33,202 nt of DNA, taken from positions 1 to 33,202 of the IMG/VR virus record IMGVR_UViG_3300008259_000096; one strand, given 5' to 3'. Origin of the DNA: a virus. Position 1 is the first letter of the stretch; every line of letters starts with the position of its first letter. Made by a program: the position numbers and the translations under genes. This document shows, piece by piece, positions 16,747 to 23,787 of the stretch. Below the pieces are notes generated by a model. That model saw only the letters and a list, made by a program, of their open reading frames with translations, did no database searches and was not told the origin of the DNA.

Positions 16747-17295
16747 TTAGAAAGGCTCCTTGAAACAAAATATAGGACACATATATTTAGTGCCTTTTGT
16801 TACTGGTTTTGGATCGTGGTAGTATGGTGGATATGAAGGAAATATAATCATACTCCCAGCCTTTGGTTTAATATCAAGTCCTTGTTCTGGAAAGCATATG
16901 TTTCCACCTTCGTAGTCTTCATTTAAATACAAAACTATAGATATAGTTGGTGATTTTAATGCTGTCTTATCTATTGAGTCTACATGTGGGCCCATATAAG
17001 CATTTGTAGAATATTTTTGAATTCTATAAAACTCTGGTATCCATCCAAAAGATAGGCCTGTATTTGCTGTGTAGTCTTTCAAGCATTTATATACTAAATC
17101 TTTAATTGGATTTAAAATATGATCTGATAACTTCGGGTTTCCTCCAATGGAGTGACCATAATGAATTAATCCATCGCTGGAGAACCAATCTTTCCAATCA
17201 AGCGAAGGGTCTTTTAATAAATCTATATACTCGTTTTTATTCTCAAAAAGTTCTGTATAATAATATATATTGTCCTCTAGCTTTTGAGTATTCAT
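16747..17295 (-). CDS. 2OG-Fe(II) dioxygenase, prolyl-4-hydroxylase-like (no. 6 of the array)
   Basis: 182 residues, a single compact oxygenase domain. The metal triad is visible as H104-x-D106 (MGPHVDS) and H160 (YYHDPKP), and K170 in KGTKY is placed to bind the 2-oxoglutarate carboxylate, the residue type used by collagen prolyl hydroxylases. The intervening LYLNEDYEGGNICFP and KPKAGSMIIFPS strands are family hallmarks. Such enzymes use O2 and 2-oxoglutarate to hydroxylate a substrate. It starts three bases after the previous oxygenase stop. It is shorter than its neighbours because it lacks much of the variable N-terminal part. Substrate unknown. Confidence 0.88.
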   Translation of the reverse strand: MNTQKLEDNIYYYTELFENKNEYIDLLKDPSLDWKDWFSSDGLIHYGHSIGGNPKLSDHILNPIKDLVYKCLKDYTANTGLSFGWIPEFYRIQKYSTNAYMGPHVDSIDKTALKSPTISIVLYLNEDYEGGNICFPEQGLDIKPKAGSMIIFPSYPPYYHDPKPVTKGTKYMCPIFCFKEPF

Positions 17296-17298
17296 TTG

Positions 17299-18006
17299 TT
17301 ATTCGTTTTTGCCTTTATAGTTTGGTCTTAGACCCTTTTCTTTATCTTCTGCCCATAATTTATATTCTTCGTCTTGAGCTTTTCTTACTTCTGCCAATTC
17401 GTCAGCCCATTTTTTTCTCTGCTCATCAGTATAAACTGAATCTGCATTATCCCAAAACGAGCCTATTGTATATCTTGTACCACTTTTAATTTGTGTAACT
17501 TCATGCTCATTTCCATGACCTCCCGCAAATACTGCAAGCATGCCTATCTCTGGCTTTATACTAATATCATAATTTTTAAAGTTTAATATTCCTCCAGTAA
17601 AATCATCATTTAAATACATAAATGCTGCATACTTGCTTCTTTCAAATGCTGTTGGATTGCCTTCATCGTCTGAGTTATCTGAGTGAAATGAGGCAAATGC
17701 TCCTTCTATCCACTTCTGTGCATGATAACTAACCTCAGAAAGATCTTTACCTAAAACCTTTTCGCACGCATCTTTTATTCTAGAATTAAGTCTAGCAAAA
17801 TAGTCTGGGGGCAAGTCAAACATCACCAGCTTTGGATCTGACTCCCAGAATCCCATTGCATATGAGTCATAAAAAGATATTTGATTCCATTTTAAAAGAT
17901 TTGACTCTGCTAAAAATTCTAAATATCTAATTATCTTATTAGCTTCTTCTTTGGTTACAACGTCTGACACATGGAAAACATCTTCTTTGTGCTTAGTAAT
18001 TTTCAT
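17299..18006 (-). CDS. 2OG-Fe(II) dioxygenase, prolyl-4-hydroxylase-like (no. 5)
   Basis: 235 residues. H108-x-D110 (FHSDNSDDEG), H168 (GNEHEV) and R178 (SGTRYTIG) form an apparently complete iron and 2-oxoglutarate site; YLNDDFTGGILNF is the conserved strand turn. The C-terminus ends in a charged helix (EQRKKWADELAEVRKAQDEE) beyond the catalytic core, absent from most of the paralogues. The start overlaps the previous gene by 14 bases, which suggests coupled translation. An acidic DNSDDEGNP insert right after the HxD motif may shape substrate access. Function beyond hydroxylation-type chemistry is not shown. Confidence 0.88.
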   Translation of the reverse strand: MKITKHKEDVFHVSDVVTKEEANKIIRYLEFLAESNLLKWNQISFYDSYAMGFWESDPKLVMFDLPPDYFARLNSRIKDACEKVLGKDLSEVSYHAQKWIEGAFASFHSDNSDDEGNPTAFERSKYAAFMYLNDDFTGGILNFKNYDISIKPEIGMLAVFAGGHGNEHEVTQIKSGTRYTIGSFWDNADSVYTDEQRKKWADELAEVRKAQDEEYKLWAEDKEKGLRPNYKGKNE

Positions 18007-18775
18007 GCTTTTCCTCCATCTTATGATATCTCATGTTTTTAGGGTTTTCTATTTCAAGTCTTTCTTCTTCCATTTTAGCCCAACGAACCGCACCATAATG
18101 CCTTTGATTCTTTAACCATTCTTCCGAGCCAGCATATGGATAAAAAACAAAGTTTCTTACAAAAAATTTTTCCCCTGATGTAATTGTTTTAACTCCATGG
18201 AAATAAGGTTCTCCTGATGGGAAAACCAAAATATCTCCAGAGTCTGGCTTATAAGGATACGTTTCCCCATCCAATAAAAACTCTATTTCTCCACCAGTAT
18301 AATCGTCATTAAGATAGGTTGTGCATGTTAAAAAGAACTTAGGCCCTGGCATATCTTTTTCTGAAATCACATAATCTGTGTGATATTGCATGGACATATT
18401 ATTATTCATTACATCAATATTCGTATCATATTTTGAAAATGATGATGTAAGAAGTGAGGCACCTTCGGGAAGATTTAAATTATGTCTTTTTACATAATCA
18501 AATATTGCTTTTGAATAAGCCGCATAAACAGAGTCAGACAAATACTTTTCGTCATCGTACATTTGACCGTGTTCTCTTGGTTCGTTTGGATCATGTTTTT
18601 GCTGAGTATAGGCTCCAAATATCGACCACTGGTCCCATTCTCTTAAATAATATTTACCTTTTGAAGATGCATAAGATTCTTTAACTATTTCTGCCATTTT
18701 TTTTGAATCTGGAAGTAGGTTTTTGTAAACATCAACCATCGGATAAATTTCAAAAAAATCAAATTCATTACTCAT
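17993..18775 (-). CDS. 2OG-Fe(II) dioxygenase, prolyl-4-hydroxylase-like (no. 4)
   Basis: 260 residues, the longest of the set. H132-x-D134 (YHTDYVI), H193 (PYFHGVK) and K203 (SGEKFFVRNF, with R207 close by) make the expected site, and TTYLNDDYTGGEIEF plus KPDSGDILVFPSG are family marks. About 110 residues precede the core and about 45 follow. It overlaps the upstream oxygenase by eight bases and the downstream one by 14, so three oxygenases are chained by overlaps. HTD, HGV and the FPSG segments resemble small cyanophage and plankton-virus oxygenases; that comparison is from memory of the family. Confidence 0.88.
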   Translation of the reverse strand: MSNEFDFFEIYPMVDVYKNLLPDSKKMAEIVKESYASSKGKYYLREWDQWSIFGAYTQQKHDPNEPREHGQMYDDEKYLSDSVYAAYSKAIFDYVKRHNLNLPEGASLLTSSFSKYDTNIDVMNNNMSMQYHTDYVISEKDMPGPKFFLTCTTYLNDDYTGGEIEFLLDGETYPYKPDSGDILVFPSGEPYFHGVKTITSGEKFFVRNFVFYPYAGSEEWLKNQRHYGAVRWAKMEEERLEIENPKNMRYHKMEEKHENY

Positions 18776-19478
18776 GCTTATCTCTTTCTAATTCCGTAAC
18801 TGTCCAAAAAAGCGGGAATGTATACCTACATCCTTCTTTAACAACATTAACTCCATGAATATAGTGCATGTCTCCAGGGAAAAAATATGCTCCCCTGGCC
18901 TTAGTTTTAAACACTATGCTCTGCTTAGGAAAATATAGTTCTCCTCCAACATAGTCATCATTAATATAGAATACTGTTCCTATGTCATACCAAGGAAATT
19001 CGTTTTCTGTTCCAGCGTCTGGACCTTCATGAAGTTCTTTATCTGCGTGTGGGAATTGCATGGTTCCAACTGGCCATCTTACTATGGCTGGTGCAGCTGG
19101 TTGAACTGTAACATTAAATTTTTCTTCGATAATAGGCTGCATTCTATTTGTTAAGTTCTCTAGTATTTCAATTACTTTTTCGTCAGCCTTTTTCAATGTT
19201 CCAACTGTTGCAACACGATTTTCCCAAACCCTGTGGTCGTATATGATGTTGCCATTTTCATTCCATTGTGACTCCGTTATATCCCACAATGTGTTATTTT
19301 TAGCAAAATTTAAAAGGTATTCTTGCTCTTCAATTGTCATAAAATTTTCTAATTCTACGATATTATCTGAAGAGTTTCCAAAATAACCTGATGGAGTAAT
19401 TGACTTCCTGGCGTACCTTACTCTCTCTTGAACCTTTTGATTAGCATCTTGTATCATTCGTATACCTTTCTTTGCCAT
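18768..19478 (-). CDS. 2OG-Fe(II) dioxygenase, prolyl-4-hydroxylase-like (no. 3)
   Basis: 236 residues with an approximately 45-residue basic N-terminal extension before the oxygenase fold. H144-x-D146 (FPHADKE), H208 (HYIHGVN) and R218 (EGCRYTFPLFW) form the active site; YINDDYVGGELYFP and KARGAYFFPG follow the family plan. The start overlaps the end of the upstream DUF6065-like gene by 25 bases. Of the six it is closest to a classical P4H layout with an Arg anchor. Target unknown. Confidence 0.9.
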   Translation of the reverse strand: MAKKGIRMIQDANQKVQERVRYARKSITPSGYFGNSSDNIVELENFMTIEEQEYLLNFAKNNTLWDITESQWNENGNIIYDHRVWENRVATVGTLKKADEKVIEILENLTNRMQPIIEEKFNVTVQPAAPAIVRWPVGTMQFPHADKELHEGPDAGTENEFPWYDIGTVFYINDDYVGGELYFPKQSIVFKTKARGAYFFPGDMHYIHGVNVVKEGCRYTFPLFWTVTELERDKHE

Positions 19479-20185
19479 AATTTCTTTTTATATTGTCCGT
19501 TTTCAGTTGTTCTCAAAATTTTTGAAGCTTTATTTTTTATTTCATTCATTTCTTGTTCTTCTTTATAATCTAATTCCATATTCCAATCTTCTCTTTTAAA
19601 TGGAAATATTTGAAGATATGGTGTTCCTGCTGGCAATAAACCAGAAAAATCTTTTCTTAAAAAAAATGGAGTAAGGCCTGGTATTTCTAACATATCGCTA
19701 TCTATTATACCAGCAGTAGTTATAAAAGGTAAATCATATCTATTCATTGGAGACATAAAAATTGCACTATAACCCTTTTCTAATTTAACTCCCCAATTTG
19801 GATACCAATGAAAATGTTGTGCTTCGTATCCATAAGGAACCTCAAACCCTTCCATTGGAACCCTAGACCCAATAAAGCTTTCATATCCTGGCTCAGTTTT
19901 AGCCAACAATAAATTGTTTTGTGTATCCTTATAAAACATAATGTCACAGGGTGTCGTTAAGTAGTATCCGCTTAAAAATATGTCTAGCAAGGCTGGGCAA
20001 GACTTAAACCCAAGTATTTCTGAGCCCCATTGGTGCCTTAAAACTTCTTCCTTTCCTTCTTCCTTCCAATACTTATTTGCAGAAGAAAACCATTTGGGAA
20101 CTTGTCTTTTTCCTGGCTTGGGGGAAAGGTCTGGGTTATCATTGTTGTATAATTGATGAGAAACAAATGTTATTTTTTTATTCAT
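19454..20185 (-). CDS. DUF6065-like phage protein (second of an adjacent pair)
   Basis: 243 residues from the ATG at 20185; an in-frame TTG at 20197 would overlap the previous gene. Features include KPGKRQVPKWF near the N-terminus, YYLTTPCDIMF, FHWYPNWGVKLEKGYSAIFMSPMN, FITTAGIIDSDM and a closing LPAGTPYLQIFPFKRE, followed by a Lys/Glu-rich helix. The PMN...FITTAGI...AGTPYLQIFPF order parallels PVPN...FTTLIS...ANTPISSIIPI in the neighbouring gene, so the two look like diverged members of one fold. I know such proteins from phage genomes as conserved but uncharacterised. Sitting between oxygenases 2 and 3, it may take part in the same process. Confidence 0.65.
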   Translation of the reverse strand: MNKKITFVSHQLYNNDNPDLSPKPGKRQVPKWFSSANKYWKEEGKEEVLRHQWGSEILGFKSCPALLDIFLSGYYLTTPCDIMFYKDTQNNLLLAKTEPGYESFIGSRVPMEGFEVPYGYEAQHFHWYPNWGVKLEKGYSAIFMSPMNRYDLPFITTAGIIDSDMLEIPGLTPFFLRKDFSGLLPAGTPYLQIFPFKREDWNMELDYKEEQEMNEIKNKASKILRTTENGQYKKKLWQRKVYE

Positions 20186-20186
20186 A

Positions 20187-20882
20187 TTATTTTTCAATCA
20201 CCTTTAATTTAATTGATTTTACTTCATGGTTACCTAATTTATTTCCTTCTGGGTCTATAGCGTCTCTGTAAAAGTTTGTCCATAGTCCCTTAGAAGTTTT
20301 TTCTTTTACTATATCTAAATGTTTTTCACCATATTCACTAGGCTTTAATATCTCTATTCCAGAATAAGAAACACAAGACCCTTGAATTTCTGATAAAGAT
20401 ATTGGAATTATAGATGAAATTGGAGTATTTGCTTTAATTGTTATTATTTGATTTGGCTTTAATATTCTTAAAGCGCAGGGAAGTTCTCCTTGAAAAAATG
20501 AGGTGCTTATAAGAGTTGTAAATGATTGATATTCATCTGTAAATAAATTAGGTACGGGCATTTGCAACAAAGTAGTGTTTTCATTAGTTCTAAAAACCAA
20601 ACCTGTCTTGAAGCTTATTGTTCCATTTGCTCTGCCTAAATTACAATATTTATGCCCCGAAAGAACCCTAACGTGATGACTAGACGTATCTGATATTCCA
20701 TCCCAGACAAAAGATATATCTTCTGGGTATGATATTCCCCATCCCAGCGAATTTGTAAGTGTAACTGGAAAACATTTATAGGCATGGGCATCTACAGTAT
20801 TATCCATCCAATCTCTTTTTACGGAAAGCTGAGATATATTAGCAGAATCTTCTGTATTTTTATAAACTAAAATATCATACAT
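20187..20882 (-). CDS. DUF6065-like phage protein (first of the pair)
   Basis: 231 residues. Recognisable blocks are RDWMDNTVDAHAYKCFP, LGWGISYPEDISFVWDG, GLVFRTNENTTLLQMPVPN and IKANTPISSIIPISL, which I associate with the uncharacterised phage family DUF6065. Late residues (KTSKGLWTNFYRDAIDPEGN) are typical of the same family. No catalytic residues are evident, and the beta-rich plan suggests a small-molecule or glycan-binding sandwich. The start overlaps the preceding oxygenase by eight bases. Assignment to the family is from memory and should be searched. Confidence 0.65.
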   Translation of the reverse strand: MYDILVYKNTEDSANISQLSVKRDWMDNTVDAHAYKCFPVTLTNSLGWGISYPEDISFVWDGISDTSSHHVRVLSGHKYCNLGRANGTISFKTGLVFRTNENTTLLQMPVPNLFTDEYQSFTTLISTSFFQGELPCALRILKPNQIITIKANTPISSIIPISLSEIQGSCVSYSGIEILKPSEYGEKHLDIVKEKTSKGLWTNFYRDAIDPEGNKLGNHEVKSIKLKVIEK

Positions 20883-21540
20883 AATTCTCTGTATATCTTT
20901 TTTCGATCTCTCTGTATTCTGGAGTATGTGGTGCTTCTAAATAATCAAGCATGGTAACTATAGAGTATTTAGTGCCAGAAGTTACTGGCATCGCAGCATG
21001 AGAATATATAAATGATGAGGGGAATAAATAAAGATCTCCCGCCCTGGGCTTTATTTTTAAATTAAATTTGTCAAAAAATAGCTCGCCTCCTTCGTAGTCG
21101 TCATTAATATATCCAACTGAAGAAAGTACGCATATATAAGAATATCCGTGATCTGAATGAATTTGAAAATGTTGATCTTGGCCATATTTAATAAAGTTAA
21201 ATGATTCCCAATAGTTTAGAGGAGCCAAGCCAAACATTTGTCTATAGTCTTCTACTGGAGCTAACTGTACCTTGTACGAATCTTCCCAAATTTTTTCTAA
21301 CTTTAGAGTAGACTCACTTTTACCAGCATCATCCCATGTATTTTTTTTAATTTTAAAATCTGAACAATCTCTATATCTTTTATCTACCAAGGCATATCCA
21401 GTTTTTGCAGTTTTCCATTGATTTACATCAGAGCTATCTGATAAAGTTTCTTCTAGTCTATTAATTAAATTCATTTCTGGCGTAAATACATTTCTATAGA
21501 CAACAATACCTGGACCTAGAAATTCAGCATTACTTAACAT
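20875..21540 (-). CDS. 2OG-Fe(II) dioxygenase, prolyl-4-hydroxylase-like (no. 2)
   Basis: 221 residues. H128-x-D130 (IHSDHGYS), H181 (YSHAAMP) and K191 (SGTKYSIV) make up the site; GYINDDYEGGELFF and KPRAGDLYLFPSS are the core strands. It shares an opening (FLGPGIVVYRNVF, near residues 7-19) and the IYxHAAxP turn with oxygenase 1, so these two are the closest paralogues in the array and probably arose by tandem duplication. TTGGAG before the ATG is the ribosome binding site. The Lys anchor is like collagen P4H. The substrate is not indicated. Confidence 0.9.
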   Translation of the reverse strand: MLSNAEFLGPGIVVYRNVFTPEMNLINRLEETLSDSSDVNQWKTAKTGYALVDKRYRDCSDFKIKKNTWDDAGKSESTLKLEKIWEDSYKVQLAPVEDYRQMFGLAPLNYWESFNFIKYGQDQHFQIHSDHGYSYICVLSSVGYINDDYEGGELFFDKFNLKIKPRAGDLYLFPSSFIYSHAAMPVTSGTKYSIVTMLDYLEAPHTPEYREIEKRYTENYV

Positions 21541-21552
21541 TTATACTCCAAT

Positions 21553-22161
21553 TTATTTATATTGGTCACTTCTGTGACCCTTTTGTGTTCTATCGGTCAT
21601 TAAGGCCAATACATATTTTGTTCCCGCTTTAATTGGATATGCTGCATGTGCATATATATAAGCAGATGGGAAAACTACTAAATCTCCAGACTCTGGCTGA
21701 TAGTTAATGTCAAAGAATTTAAAGTGGAGGTTTCCTCCATCGTATTCATCATTTAGATATCCTACACAGGAGACAGTGTATCTAACATCTGGTCCGTCAT
21801 CTGTATGATAATTAAAAAAATTATTTACAGAGTATTTAATAACATTTAATGCTTCAAAATATTCTACTTTAACTGGATAATCTTTTTCATAGTCTAACAA
21901 ACATTCTTTAATTTTTATCATTACTTCATCGTATAACTCTAACAACTCTTTTGAGTTTTTTGCCTCTTTATCTAAAGAAATGTTGCTATACACAAAAGAT
22001 TGACAAAATCTACCTTCACCTTGATATAGGGAACTTTCATTGGTTTTAGCTTTAGCCCAAGAATCTCCTATATTTTGCTCATATCTTTCTACTAAATTCA
22101 TAGATTTTAAAAAAATATTTTTATATACTACTATACCTGGACCAATTATATTTTTTATCAT
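21553..22161 (-). CDS. 2OG-Fe(II) dioxygenase, prolyl-4-hydroxylase-like (no. 1)
   Basis: 202 residues. H119-x-D121 (NYHTDDGPD), H172 (YAHAAYP) and K182 (AGTKYVLA) form the iron and cosubstrate site, with GYLNDEYDGGNLHF and QPESGDLVVFPSA between them. It begins IIGPGIVVYKNIF, closely matching oxygenase 2. The start is one base after the stop of the six-cysteine gene. It heads the set of six. Confidence 0.9.
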   Translation of the reverse strand: MIKNIIGPGIVVYKNIFLKSMNLVERYEQNIGDSWAKAKTNESSLYQGEGRFCQSFVYSNISLDKEAKNSKELLELYDEVMIKIKECLLDYEKDYPVKVEYFEALNVIKYSVNNFFNYHTDDGPDVRYTVSCVGYLNDEYDGGNLHFKFFDINYQPESGDLVVFPSAYIYAHAAYPIKAGTKYVLALMTDRTQKGHRSDQYK

Positions 22162-22162
22162 A

Positions 22163-22408
22163 TTATTCTTGATCTTCTCTATGCCATTTACCTATAGGAC
22201 ACTCAGCATTTGAAAGAGTTGTTTTTGCAGGCATATAGCATTTACATTTATCGCACTGTTTTGTCGGCAAAAAAAATTCACAGCCCATGCAAAGACTCAT
22301 TCTTTTATCTATAATTGACTGCTCACGTATTTTTTTATTTGGGTCAATTAAGTGCCATGGCCTAGAATCACCTAAACTTTCTTTCCATTCTTTCCATTTA
22401 GACATCAT
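22163..22408 (-). CDS. Small six-cysteine zinc-ribbon-like protein (DUF6171-like)
   Basis: 81 residues. Six cysteines (C40, C43, C52, C55, C57, C70) in the order CMGC...CDKCKC...ECP, followed by GKW, match a small phage and bacterial family I recall as DUF6171, expected to bind one or two zinc or similar ions. The first 38 residues are a charged helix region. Two consecutive ATGs (22408 and 22405) may both serve as start. Its place at the head of the oxygenase run, one base before oxygenase 1, suggests co-expression; whether it supplies metal or binds a partner is unknown. Confidence 0.7.
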   Translation of the reverse strand: MMSKWKEWKESLGDSRPWHLIDPNKKIREQSIIDKRMSLCMGCEFFLPTKQCDKCKCYMPAKTTLSNAECPIGKWHREDQE

Positions 22409-22420
22409 TTATTCTTTCTA

Positions 22421-22843
22421 CTATTTTAATATTAAATTTTTGCTAGAGTCCCAGATATCTCCAAATCCAACGGAATCTTCTTTGGAAACATCTACTATAA
22501 TCACATTGCCATCAAAAGCTGCTCTGTACTTTGCAGAATTGATACTATCTTTATCCATAGATATGATACCAAAAATTTTATTGTTTGACAAGAACACGTA
22601 AGCAATATCATTGGGATTAAACTCTCTAACACCTTCTTGATTATCAATCATAAATTTATTATCTACTAACGTGGCGCCTATCTTAATATTATTAAGGTCT
22701 GGGGCCATAATAGCCTTTGATCCCATAGCAATTGACTCCCTATACCGTTTATCTATATCTGTATCTTTTTCAAAATACAATATATCAAATATTTCGTATA
22801 GACCTTCTTCTATTTCTATGCACAAAGCATATTTGCTTGTCAT
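22421..22843 (-). CDS. Unknown protein between the repeat fibre and the oxygenase array
   Basis: 140 residues, with no recognised domain. Alternating hydrophobic strands (YALCIEIEEGLYEIFDIL, IGATLVDNKFMIDNQEG, GNVIIVDVSKED) suggest a small beta-rich or alpha/beta fold. It has no cysteine cluster, signal peptide or membrane helix. It starts 20 bases after a small hairpin that follows the FFGPP-repeat gene and is separated from the next gene by only 12 bases. It resembles small accessory proteins near phage fibres, but no role can be given. Confidence 0.6.
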   Translation of the reverse strand: MTSKYALCIEIEEGLYEIFDILYFEKDTDIDKRYRESIAMGSKAIMAPDLNNIKIGATLVDNKFMIDNQEGVREFNPNDIAYVFLSNNKIFGIISMDKDSINSAKYRAAFDGNVIIVDVSKEDSVGFGDIWDSSKNLILK

Positions 22844-22863
22844 ATTTTTTTCTTTCTACTATG

Positions 22864-22883
22864 CTTACACTATATTATGTAAG
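22864..22883 (-). terminator. Weak hairpin just after the FFGPP-repeat gene
   Basis: Six-pair stem CTTACA/TGTAAG with an eight-base AT loop, immediately after the stop codon. There is no T-tract, so termination is doubtful; an mRNA-end structure is equally possible. Confidence 0.3.
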
Positions 22884-23768
22884 TTAACCGATACATGAAT
22901 TGCCTTCACAGTATGTTCCATATGGACACTGGAAAGAACAGAATGAAGGAGGAGAAAAGAACCCTGGCGGACCGAAGAACCCTGGCGGACCGAAGAAAGT
23001 AGGTGGACCGAAGAAAGTAGGTGGACCAAAGAAGTTTGGCGGACCAAAGAAGTTTGGCGGACCAAAGAAGTTTGGCGGACCAAAGAAAGTAGGTGGACCA
23101 AAGAAAGTAGGTGGACCGAAGAAGCTCGGTGGAGAGAAGAATGTAGTAACTGGTCCAACTCTTTTTGCCACAGATGTACCGTTGGCATTAAGAGCATATA
23201 TATCATAGCTTTGTGCAGATCCACCAGTTTCATCAATATTCTTTGAAGTTACAAGAATTCCAGTATACGAAGGTCCATCTGTAGAAGTCACTGTATAACT
23301 TGCTATAGCTTTTCCTCCAGTTGCTGGAGCATCCCATGTAATATCATCTCTATTTGCAACTGTTGAAGTAACTGAAGCTGTCTGAATTGCTTGAGGAACA
23401 GTCGTTGCTGTTACTGAAGATGATGTTGTGGATGCAGAAGACCCTACTGCGCTATTTGCAACAATTGTAAATGTATATGCTGTATTAGAGGCAAGGCCTT
23501 GGAATGTATATGGGCTTGAAGAAGCTGTTACAGTATATGTGCTTGGAGTTGTTGTAATTGTAAATGAGGATGCTGATGCAGATCCAGAAGGAACTGCAAA
23601 TGTTAATGTGACAGCTCCACCAGTTCCAGCCGCATTTGCCTCAGAAGTTGTATTTGCTGTTGCTAGATATGGTCTTGATGTCCCAACATCTGTTGCGCTA
23701 GATATAACTACTGCTTCTGGCTGACTTATCTGACCTGAAACTTTACCTGTTCTTTTACCTGCTGCCAT
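22884..23768 (-). CDS. Fibronectin-type fibre protein with eleven FF[G/S]PPx repeats and a cysteine-rich tip
   Basis: 294 residues. Residues about 30-125 and 128-208 are two fibronectin type III-like domains (GLASNTAYTFTIVANSAVGS; DDITWDAPATGGKAIASYTV). Residues 210-275 are eleven perfect hexapeptides FF[G/S]PP[S/T/N/G], and the last 19 residues carry four cysteines (C277, C281, C287, C292) in a small knot-like tip. There is no membrane segment. The block order suggests a shaft-mounted binding protein: FN3 spacers, a stiff proline-aromatic stalk, then a disulfide or metal tip. It lies directly after the main fibres and before the oxygenase array. The GPP triplets resemble prolyl-hydroxylase substrates. 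AGGAGAT precedes the ATG. Confidence 0.8.
   Translation of the reverse strand: MAAGKRTGKVSGQISQPEAVVISSATDVGTSRPYLATANTTSEANAAGTGGAVTLTFAVPSGSASASSFTITTTPSTYTVTASSSPYTFQGLASNTAYTFTIVANSAVGSSASTTSSSVTATTVPQAIQTASVTSTVANRDDITWDAPATGGKAIASYTVTSTDGPSYTGILVTSKNIDETGGSAQSYDIYALNANGTSVAKRVGPVTTFFSPPSFFGPPTFFGPPTFFGPPNFFGPPNFFGPPNFFGPPTFFGPPTFFGPPGFFGPPGFFSPPSFCSFQCPYGTYCEGNSCIG
22944..23141 (-). repeat. Eleven in-frame 18-bp tandem repeats encoding FF[G/S]PPx
   Basis: 11 x 18 bp exactly. Sixth residues read S,T,T,N,N,N,T,T,G,G,S from the N-terminal side, and identical neighbours are near-identical in DNA too, so the array grew by local duplication of single units. Copy number is likely to vary between relatives. 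Confidence 0.95.
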
Positions 23769-23787
23769 TTTTATATCTCCTATTCTA

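Noticed and set aside
16733-16780. Upstream start of the LamG gene at 16780
   Set aside because: It would overlap the preceding oxygenase by 34 bases and adds 16 residues not seen in LamG proteins; the ATG at 16732 starts the domain sequence naturally.
22944-23141. Repeat array as a CRISPR
   Set aside because: Units are 18 bp without spacers and encode an in-frame protein repeat.
22900-23208. Plus-strand reading frame with GGPKK repeats
   Set aside because: It is the complementary reading of the FFGPP repeat; it has no ribosome binding site, and the minus-strand frame carries recognisable FN3 domains.
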